64,000 nt of DNA from the NCBI GenBank assembly GCA_025331125.1, contig JAOALB010000141.1, positions 62,001-126,000 on the forward strand, read 5' to 3'. Below, piece after piece: positions 55,897 to 64,000 of the stretch. Position numbers and translations under genes: made by a program. Source of the stretch: Mycogone perniciosa. Its lineage: Eukaryota > Ascomycota > Sordariomycetes > Hypocreales > Hypocreaceae. The notes below the pieces were generated by a model, which saw nothing but the letters and a program-made list of their open reading frames with translations, was not told the origin of the DNA and searched no databases. Numbering within the stretch: position 1 is the first letter of the stretch; the number at the start of each line of letters is the position of its first letter.

Positions 55897-56966
55897 ATGG
55901 CTGCAACTACGCTTTCCAGCGGCACTAAGATGGTGCCATACATGCCAATGACTGTCCAAGCGATTCTTTGCCCAGCCCCCGTGCTGTTAGACGACTTCGA
56001 CAGTTGCCTGATTCCTGGTGGCGTCGATCTTTGGGAGAACGGGGGCTTTTACTCGCCGGGGGAGTGCTTCGTTGGGTACCGAGCCATGTGCACTCAGACC
56101 GCAGAGGTCAGCAATGGCTGGCCTATTGGTAAAGGAGAAACCGTGGTTAGATGCATACCATTGTAAGGAGCCCCTTCCTTGATAGAGCAAAGGCTGACTG
56201 GAAAAGGGGCTATGGATGCAATGACCAAACGAGGGATCAAAAGTTCGCGATATCGAACTTTGATGGGACCCTTCTGTCTGCGCCGGCATTCGAGATTCGT
56301 TGGAGGAGCGAGGATTTGAAGACAGGAACGGATCGCCTGCCTCCTGGGGTTCCAACTCTAGCGCCACCGGTCTTGAGCACTTCTCCGGCCCCAGCTCCTG
56401 GGAGCAACACAGGCTCTACTCGTAGAGACCCAACAGCCGTGCCTTCATTCACACGAGACGCCACAAGGAGTGAGGAACCAACGCCTACAGACCCGCCCCC
56501 CTCCTCAGGGCTAAATTTTGCTGCGAGTCCGGGATCCATCGCCGGGATTGCAGTTGGGAGCTGCTTGGGCTTCCTAGCCGTGATTACAACCATCATCTTC
56601 ATATTGTTGCGAAAGCGGAGGAAATACTACGAGGGTCCGGCACGACTCGTCGAAGACCCGTGGCGTCATCAAGATGCCTACGGTGATTCAGCGCGATCGG
56701 CAATCCAACCTCCTGTTGAGTTGGAGGACAAGCCATTGGGGCCAAGAGAGCTGTCGGCTGAATCTCAGTCCGGTATCTCAACTCGAAGTTACTATCCCGA
56801 AACAGCGCATATCCTCGTCAACGAAACACCGGTTGAGATTGCCGGAGATGGGATTACGGCGGCATCAGATCACGGCATCAACATAAGTCCAGGGCGTATC
56901 TGCAAAGAAATACGAGACCGGGAAGCCCCAGAACAGGGCAGATGGAGCTTATCCGCAGCTGACTAA
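55897..56966 (+). CDS. Cys-rich single-pass membrane protein, unknown
   Basis: Two exons: 55897-56162 and 56207-56966, with a 44-bp intron, giving 341 residues. The N-terminal 125 residues contain six Cys in a compact extracellular-looking domain (ILCPAP, FDSCLIPGG, PGECFVGYRAMC, VVRCIPLGYGC). A Pro/Thr/Ser-rich stretch (135-190) follows, typical of a glycosylated stalk. Residues 200-223 form one membrane helix (IAGIAVGSCLGFLAVITTII) with the stop-transfer RKRRKYY, then a 115-residue cytosolic tail with Pro-rich and YY motifs. This head-stalk-helix-tail layout resembles fungal cell-surface sensor-like proteins of the Wsc/Mid2 kind, but the Cys spacing is not a clear WSC domain. No signal peptide precedes the chosen ATG, so an upstream exon may be missing. 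Confidence 0.65.
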
Positions 56967-58171
56967 GTCAGCTGGAGATGATGAGGACTCGTATTAATAA
57001 TCCAATCAAAAGAGATAACAGGAGTGGGTCTGAAAGCAAAGTTCCAGCCCATCTGACCTCGCACCTCCACAAACGCGAATAATGTCAAGCTGTCTTAAAC
57101 CGGGTCTTTCGGAGGGATTTCCTGTTCAGTCTAAAGGTCCGGTATTAATCGGGAATAAGAGAGCCAGAACAGTGTTGGCATTCCTCAGCAAGCCTCTTAC
57201 ATCGCACCTATGCTATTATGCTATGCCATGGGTAGGTGGGGAAGTGCGGCACCGGGTAAAACCATGCTGATGCCGTTGGCTAATAGTATGTATTATAGGT
57301 CGGGTCATATCCTTGAGATCGGCGTTCCATATCACTAGTACTATCACCGATAGTAAGTAAGCCATTCAAGTTTTGGTGTTATTACCCGCCAACTCGAAGG
57401 CTAACCAGAAGTTCATGACTTCATTCAACACTGCCTCCCCAACGCAACGAAGCACACGAACTCAGTTCTACGAGTATCTAGTACGGAGTGCGGAGCACAC
57501 TCATATCCGTTGTTTATTCCCGGGGAGCCATCGACTAGCTTCGGGAAATCACGCGGCCGCCCCATGTCTAGTCCCTCTCCTCTCTTCTCGTATTCCCGCG
57601 TATTATTCAACCTTGAAAATTACCTACTGTTAGCACCAAGGCTCGTTTACTAAGAGCACTAGTACTACGTATCGAGTTGCTCTACTCCGTACTTTGAACG
57701 AAGAACTCGTACTCGTACAGTTCTTCAAGCTCACTGGTGTCTGAGTGTCTTTGAGCTACAGCTCCAGTTTAGGGGTGGCGCAACTCAATGACAAACAAGT
57801 GGCAGATAAGCCGCAACTTTGCACTCACGGACCACCGATATTGACCTCATGGGATGGACGTCATCCGGATGCATGCATGTGTGGGGACCAATACCAGCTA
57901 GAACCGATGTCAAGCAAAGAAAACTTATTCCCGTCAGGACAGGACAGCCCTGGTTCCACCCGGTTCCTTCTGGATTTCGATACCACTACAGAATACTTGA
58001 TAGTACACCTTCTCTTTGCAGGATGGCGTGGAAGTGAGCCTGTTTCTAGGACTTAAATGGTGCACGGTACACCTTCTCGGTTAAACCTGGCTGGTGGTCG
58101 TCTCGTCATCTATCGATGTCTTTGATTCTCGCACATCTACCATCCATCCCTTCGGGTCGGGACTGTTCCTG
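56967..58171. other. Intergenic, 1.2 kb
   Basis: No gene was seen. It contains GTACGGAGTGCGGAG near 57481 and CTACTCCGTACTTTG near 57680. The transporter frame stays open upstream of its ATG to 58094, without an ATG. Confidence 0.55.
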
Positions 58172-60075
58172 ATGGCACAGGAACATGCAGATGATCTTGC
58201 TCCGCAAGAGCTGAAGACAATCACTCTGAGTGGTATCGCTTGCCATCAGAACCCCACGCACAGAGCCACAGAGACGGTCCCGAACGAAAAGTCCCAAAAC
58301 GTGCGTTCTACGACAGGAAGACTCAATAGCAGCAGTCAGGTCTCGTACCTATATCTCACGTTCGACACCGACCTGCCTTCACCTTCCACGCCTCAACAGT
58401 CAGACTGGTCAGAGAGAAGAGAACTGCCTCCATGCCCAGACCTGAAAGCCTACGCGTCGCCGTTGACATGGGGCGCCGCTCGCAAGAGCGTCCTTCTCAT
58501 CCTATCATGCTTCGCCACTTTCTTGACGGCATATACTGCTGGAGCCTATTCGCCGCCCTCACCGATCATGGCTCACGACTTTGAGACATCTCGCACTGTT
58601 GTATTAGTCGGCATCACCACGTTCTGTTTGGGTTTTGCGCTTGCTCCGATGGCGCTTGCCCCCATGTCGGAGATTTGGGGTCGTTACCCCATCTTCGTCA
58701 TCGCTGGCGCCGTCTTTGTTATCTTTCAGGCTGTTTGCTCCATCATGACGAATATCACAGGCATGCTGATCGCCCGGTTTCTCGTCGGCGCGGGGGCTTC
58801 GGTTTTCAGTGCAGTTGTCGGCGGCGTCATGGCCGACCTGTGGGAGAACCACGAAAGAAATACACCCATGGCCTTGTTCAGCGGTTCGGTGCTGGCTGGT
58901 ACTAGCGCTGGGCCACTGGTTTCATCTGCTTTCGTGGAGTTCTTTCATGGCGGGAGCTTGGCATGGAAGTGGTCGTTTTGGATCCAGGTTATCATGGACA
59001 GTACATTGCTAGTCTCTCTCATCCTTTTCTTCAAAGAGAGTCGAGCGTCGGTGTTGTTGTCGAGAAAGGCAAAGAAGCTGAACGAATGGTACGAAGAGCT
59101 CGAGAAGCATGATGTTTACGGAGTCTGGATCAGCAGTGACTTGGCCATGATGGCTTCTACTTCATCGAGTGCCAGGTCGAGCAGTACCAGTATCGAAGAA
59201 GTGATGACCACTATGCAGCCAAGCCAACTTCGGCGTATCCGATGGCTTGTCAAAGAGGACGAACAACGCGCTTCTCTAGGACAGATCATAGTGACATCTG
59301 TCAAGCGGCCATTCCACCTTCTCTTCACGGAGCCCGTCATCTTTTGCTTCTCCATATGGGCTGCCTTCTCCTGGGGTGTACTGTACCTCTCCTTTTCGGT
59401 CGTACCTGTTCTATATGGATCAAACTTCAACATGTCGAGCCGCGTGTATGTGGCCATGATGATTGCCTCAGCGGCTGCTACAATTACGGGAATAAGTCAA
59501 GAACATCTCCTGAAGCACCCGCAGTGGAGGCCTCATGATGAAGAGTTTCAGTACTCCAACTCTAGATTTTGGGCTTTTATGAGGAGAAGATTTCCGGCTG
59601 AGGCGCCCGAGGCTCGGCTCTACTTCGCTTGCATTACTGCTTTGCTCCTGCCAGTGGGACTTTTCATTGCCTTTCTAAGCCCTGGGAAGACTGAAGGTTA
59701 TTCGCAAGCTGTTGGCCTCGGGCTGGCAACATGGGGTATCTATTCGGTCTACCTTGCCACCTTTAACTACCTTGCTGACGCCTATCACGTCTATGCGTCG
59801 TCCGCCTTGGCTGCACAGAGCTTCTGTCGAAATGTGTTAGGTGGTGCCTTTCCGGTCCTCACCGGCACCATGTTCACAAATCTCGGCATCAAGCCTGCTG
59901 GTGGCATGCTTGGTGGTATCGCTGCTGCATTAACAGTTCTGCCATGGGTGCTGTCTTTCTTTGGCGAGAGGATCAGAGCAAAGAGTAAAGTGGCTATTGT
60001 AAGTTTTCTCGACCTGATTAGATGGCGACATGTGACGGACATACTGACCAAGAAATCTAGTCGTTGCAAAAATGA
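58172..60075 (+). CDS. MFS transporter, DHA1 multidrug/polyamine type
   Basis: Two exons: 58172-59998 and 60061-60075, with a 62-bp intron (GTAAGT donor, CTGAC branch site, CTAG acceptor). The spliced end is KSKVAI-SLQK and the protein is 613 residues. Reading through the intron would instead add about 26 poorly conserved residues, but the canonical splice signals make the short end likelier. It has a ~100-residue polar N terminus, then 12 predicted helices in two halves, with the motif-A-like APMSEIWGRYPIF between helices 2 and 3 and a central loop of about 90 residues. The layout fits fungal DHA1 exporters (Tpo/Flu1-like) that move drugs, polyamines or toxins by proton antiport at the plasma membrane. 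The substrate is unknown. No biosynthetic genes adjoin it. Confidence 0.85.
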
Positions 60076-60299
60076 GCGTTTAGATTAAGTCATATAATTA
60101 TAAACCAGAAAAGGCTTTATTCGAGATGTTAATTTTGGCTTACAAGGGGATTTTTTCATTAGCAAGAGGAGCATTCAAGACAGCCTGGGTTATTTATGGG
60201 ACTATGATATGTACATATTGGCATTTTTCAGCAATATCCATTTTCTTGCATTCCATGTACCTATGCGATTAATATACAATCATTGCCATTACCCCCTGG

Positions 60300-62041
60300 T
60301 CAGTTTCGACGTCTGGATCGGCCCTTTCTGTACTTGCCTAGCATTCTCTGCGCTCTCGTCTGGTCATCGCTCTGGACGCTAGTTAAAGCATTCGACTGGC
60401 TGGAGTCGTTGCTCTGTGTGCTCCTCCTGGATGGCACGCTCGCGACAGAGCTGACGGTGTTGTTCCTCGATCTCTGAATCACCCCTCGGCGTCCCGGCAA
60501 GGATGTTGCCCCTGAACGACTGACAATAGGCGGCGGCAACTGAATAGGCCCCCCTGGAAACACGGAAGACACAGGAGCGGTGTCGTGGTCGTCCAGGACG
60601 ATGCAATCCTGGCCGAGATTGATCCATGACTTTTGTCCTCGGAGTCTAGGCCAGAACGCGGACGGCGCAACGTGGTACGAGTGGTGCTGCACTGGTTGCT
60701 CCCGCACGCCAGGGAAGAGCGTCGCGACGATTTGGTGTGTGTACTTGTCGCTGAAGCCGCACATGCGAAGCGAGTCGACCATGCCGCGCAGGCGGGCGAT
60801 GTGGTTGCAGATGATCAAATGCTCATCAGGGCAATAGAACGGCGGCGGCTGCTCCGGCTCAGAGGAGTGTGTGCTGTGGAAGCTTTGGCTTCCGTCGCTG
60901 CTGTGGGACTTGGGGTCGCCTTGCCCTGAGGATGACGTGCCGCTATCAAGGGACATGTTAGTGCTATCTGGGCTGAGACTGGGACTCTCGGGAGGATTGG
61001 GGTTGGGATCGGGGTCGGCTGACTGGTCAGGGGACGAGACGCGGGTTTCATCAGAGGCGGTTTCGGAGAGGGACATGTTGCTGAGGCTATCTGTGGTGGT
61101 GGAAATGCTGTCTGATGCTTGGCTCTGAGCGCTGTGTGTGCTGGCGCGACTGGACTGTCCGGTTTGGGAGGAGGATCTGGAATTGAAAGCCTCTGGACCG
61201 CCTCGTCGGCCGTAGAAGCGTCGACAGAGAAGGATCAGATTCTCCAGGGGAGCAGATTTGTCTCTTGTGATCTGAGCCATACTGAAGTTGAAGAGCAGAG
61301 TATCGAGATTCCCAAGGCCGGGGAGTAACTGTGTTGCGCCGGGGCTGGGGCCATGTGCGAGCCTGGTGAAGTCGATCTCAATGATGACGGAGCGCATATA
61401 CGGCCCATACTTGTTGAGCCAAGTGGTAGCAAGGGGGTTAAGTCGAGGACCAACGAATGGAGAGAATGTAGCATGGAAATTATATTCCGAAAGAAACGTG
61501 AGCAACAGGTCGGTATAGAAGCCAAAGGAGACGATCAAGTAAGGCTGAAGAGGCCCAAGAGCGTCTCGGAGACTCAAGAGATCAGACGATTCCCAGCAAT
61601 CTTTGTTGAAGACAGGACGGTTTAGACCGATGGGCTTTGTTGCTCGGCCGTGAGATGCCACGACATTTTGGAAGATCTGAAACCGGATCTTGTCTGGGAG
61701 GCGCAGGGTACTGGTGGTCTCCGACTTGGTTCGGCCATGCGCTGAGATGAGCTTATTGAGCAACGCCTCGAAGGCAACGGCTCGGCTGGGCCGGGATTCG
61801 CCATGCTTGTACTTGTGATACACGATATCGACGGTGCGGTCCCATGGTGGAAGGCCGGGGCGGCTTGATAGCTGCTCCTCGCTGCGTGAGATGTCAGGGG
61901 CTGTGGTCTGAGACGACTGGGGTCGAGCTCTGTCGACTGCTGATTTTAGCCGACTGAGGTTTCGCTTGCTCTCCACTGAAGAAGAATCCTCGTCAGTTTC
62001 CTTTGCATAAATTTCCCCTGTGGGAGGTGGTAATACTCACT
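60300..62041 (-). CDS. Uncharacterised Ser-rich protein; start codon split by an intron
   Basis: Exon 1 provides only the last base A of the start codon (62041), and exon 2 (61975-60300) supplies TG and the rest: ATG-GAG-AGC..., 558 residues. The 65-bp intron has a GTGAGT donor and a TTCTTCAG acceptor. The open frame has no ATG upstream in exon 2, and exon 1 has none in frame. The protein starts with a basic helix, then a conserved-looking block (residues 90-230: LRLPDKIRFQIFQNVVASHG, YLIVSFGFYTDLLLTFLSEYNFHATFSPFVGPR, YMRSVIIEIDFT). A long Ser/Asp-rich disordered segment follows, then a second block (HLIICNHIARLRGMVDSLRMCGFSD) and a disordered Arg/Ser tail. PDKIRFQIF resembles the start of an F-box. 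I do not recognise a family. Confidence 0.72.
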
Positions 62042-62658
62042 CGATGAATCGTGGCTGCGATGTTGTTGTTGACTTGCAGAGTGGCAAAGGTGCGAGTATC
62101 TGATCCTGTGTTGTGGGAAGGATGAGAAAAGGCGAGTTTTTTTATTTTAGAGAAGAAGGGGATCTTTATGCCGAAATATGGTGCGAAGAGTGATTCAGAC
62201 TGCGTTAATGTCACTTTCGTCTCACTTTCATCTCACCATACATGTGGTGGTTCACACATCTGGTTTCTCAACCTCCCCCATGTGACACCGATCTCCATGG
62301 CAGGCATAGCCACGCAAACAACAAACGGATTGGGGTGTATTGTCCGCTGTGAATCTATTCACTTGTACCGAACAATACGGCTAGATATTTTTCTTATTTA
62401 GTGTGTCTGGTGTTTTGGTGTTTTGGTGTAACGGAGATGCCAATATGGACCAAAGTTATAGCTTGCCCGCTCTTTCATATCGCAAAATACTGCACTGATG
62501 TCACGGTTTCAAATTCGGGCCGTTGTTTGGGACTTTGGGCGTCAAACGCATTACCGGTATTCACTTGGCCCTATGGGGTCGGGTATCCTGCACAAACTCA
62601 AGAGGGACGTTGGATCCATGGCGTGGCCGTAGACTTGTTTTTGTTTTATTTGGGGTAT
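62042..62658. other. 5' leader region and gap between two minus-strand genes
   Basis: Contains the untranslated first exon and promoter of the 60300 gene and the 3' flank of the PBDC1 homologue. No gene was seen. Confidence 0.5.
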
Positions 62659-63380
62659 TTATTTAGAGCCGGCCTTCTCCGCCTGTGCCTTCTCATATAT
62701 CCAGTCGTTGAGGCCATGTCGGTTTCTAAGTCCATTTTGTCAGTATGCCTAGGTTCACAGCCCAGCCAAGTTATAGACATACCTCGCAATTTCAATCGCA
62801 TAGAACTGCATACGGGGAACTTCAAAGCCGTTAGAGTCGAATTTGAGTGTCAATGTGTCTTCTACGGCTTACCGAATATAGTTGTGTCCTGCTCGTATTC
62901 GGCCTTGGCGTTGTTGCGGACCATGGTGCCAAAGTTGTAGTCGTCAACCTTCTTCTCGTAGGACATCAGAAAGGCTCGCCACTTCTCCTTTCCTTGCTTG
63001 CTCTTCATCTCGTCCTCATCGACAGTGGCTGCAGGGTCGAACTCGGGGAATGTTTCCTTGAGGTGGTTGTAGATGTCGTCGTCGATCTTGGTCAGACGCA
63101 GGGTAGAGCCCTTGACCTTTTCAAGGATAGACCAGTATGTTTGCATGTGCTGAACGACTGTACCGTATTAGCCATATGGAGGGTGATAGAACCGCCACGC
63201 CCGATTTGCAGACGGCATACCCTTCACGGCGAACTGCTTCTCCATCTGCACATGGAGTTAGCTAAATCTCTCCAGACTTGTTTCGACTAGAGGTCGACGC
63301 ACATCCTCCATGTTGCCCGCATCCTCGGCATTGAAGTTCTTGGGCACGGGGCCCCCGGACAAGCTCTCCAATGGATCCAT
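62659..63380 (-). CDS. PBDC1 / Ypl225w homologue (eEF1A chaperone family)
   Basis: Five exons: 63380-63303, 63245-63221, 63157-62873, 62819-62783 and 62725-62659, giving 163 residues. Exon 2 is only 25 nt and exon 4 only 37 nt. Joined in frame they give MEKQFAVK-VVQHMQTYWSILEKVKG, KIDDDIYNHLKETFPEFDP, KEKWRAFLMSYEKKVDDYNFGTMVRNNA, then DTTIF-VPRMQFYAIEIAR-NRHGLNDWIYEKAQ. These are the conserved blocks of the PBDC1 domain (polysaccharide biosynthesis domain-containing 1, yeast Ypl225w, 146 residues). The yeast protein has been described as a cotranslational chaperone for translation factor eEF1A; the old domain name is misleading. The start gives a 26-residue acidic N terminus, and all four introns have canonical sites. 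Confidence 0.85.
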
Positions 63381-64000
63381 TTTCGGCGGGTCTGGTTCTT
63401 CGTGAGGGCCTCGTGGTGCAGTGATATATTGATTATTGGTGTTGCGATCGCAAAATCTTGAACGTGGGGCACACATGGTTTGGAGGGGCAATGATGATAT
63501 CAATACAGTGTGTGCGACCACAAAGCACTGTCAAGGCACACCGTGACCATTTTGGGAAGCTTGGCTCCTTGTTGGATGTCTTGCTTGAATCATGTTCGAT
63601 AATACCAAGTCCATACCATCGGTAACTCTCCCCAATATTCCAGAGTCGGCATGCAACGACCAACAAGTTGTTGGACGACTACTCCGTACGAGTACATGCA
63701 AATACCCGTATCTTGCAATGCATGAATCAATCAGGTGCCCGAGCATTGACCTGAAGCCATCTTGGTAAGGATGCTGGCATGGCCTCGATGAAGGCCCAAA
63801 GAGGCGAGCCAGACGATCAAAACACTACACCCAAGTGTGCCTGAATGCTGAAATATGAAACCCACAATGAGGGAAATAGCTATTTTCTCGCAGTATTTTT
63901 CTTTTATTTATCCTGTTTGTTTCCCCCGCAAGGAGAGGCTCATAATGTGTCTCCTCGCTTATGGTTGCTCTGTGCGCCATCCTCAATGTCGCTACTCAAG
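63381..64000. other. Right-end flank
   Basis: Upstream of the PBDC1 homologue. It includes a CTACTCCGTACGAGTAC motif near 63679. No gene was seen before the window ends. Confidence 0.5.

Overview
This window looks like nuclear DNA of a filamentous ascomycete (Pezizomycotina, most likely Eurotiomycetes; the exact genus cannot be fixed from sequence alone). The evidence is short spliceosomal introns (about 45-105 bp) with GTAAGT/GTATGT-type donors, CTAAC/CTGAC branch sites and YAG acceptors; fungal-only families (Zn2Cys6 regulator, UapA-type urate/xanthine permease, DUF1769, Jip5-like WD protein, fungal Cet1-type capping triphosphatase); and an AT-rich transposon graveyard with mutation-induced stop codons typical of repeat-induced point mutation (RIP).

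Layout. Bases 1 to about 7530 are an extremely AT-rich block of decayed Ty1/copia retrotransposon pieces: three copies of one LTR of about 580 bp in conflicting orientations, one reverse transcriptase/RNase H internal region, and two copies of a gag-like segment. A sharp compositional edge follows, and from 7.5 kb onward the DNA is ordinary gene-bearing sequence. In order: VOC protein (+), MARVEL-domain protein (-), tRNA-Arg(CCG) (-), Zn2Cys6 transcription factor (-), C2H2 zinc-finger protein (+), secreted PAF-acetylhydrolase-like esterase (+), secreted glycerophosphodiester phosphodiesterase (-), GH18 chitinase (-), Jip5-like WD protein (+), a truncated iron-type alcohol dehydrogenase/maleylacetate reductase relic (-), an orphan coding fragment (-), urate/xanthine permease (+), mRNA-capping RNA triphosphatase (-), 26S proteasome subunit Rpn2 (+), mitochondrial sulfite oxidase (-), a single-pass membrane protein (-), phosphopantetheine adenylyltransferase (+), F-box protein (-), a 3-kb gene-poor stretch, a small cupin (+), a membrane-anchored alpha/beta hydrolase (-), a RING-like protein (+), DUF1769 protein (+), a single-pass membrane protein (+), an MFS drug/polyamine-type transporter (+), an uncharacterised Ser-rich protein whose start codon is split by an intron (-), and a PBDC1/Ypl225w homologue (-).

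The genes do not form an obvious pathway or secondary-metabolite cluster. They are a normal mix of housekeeping functions (mRNA capping, proteasome, CoA synthesis, sulfite detoxification, eEF1A chaperoning, ribosome biogenesis), nutrient uptake and secreted hydrolases. The permease promoter carries several GATA-type sites that fit nitrogen control. A short palindromic motif built on TACGGAGTA/TACTTCGTA recurs in nearly all intergenic gaps and is essentially absent from coding exons. I did not find a convincing novel multi-gene system. The most interesting items are the split start codon, the RIP-mutated retroelement mosaic, the decaying dehydrogenase, the dispersed motif, and a few unrecognised proteins.
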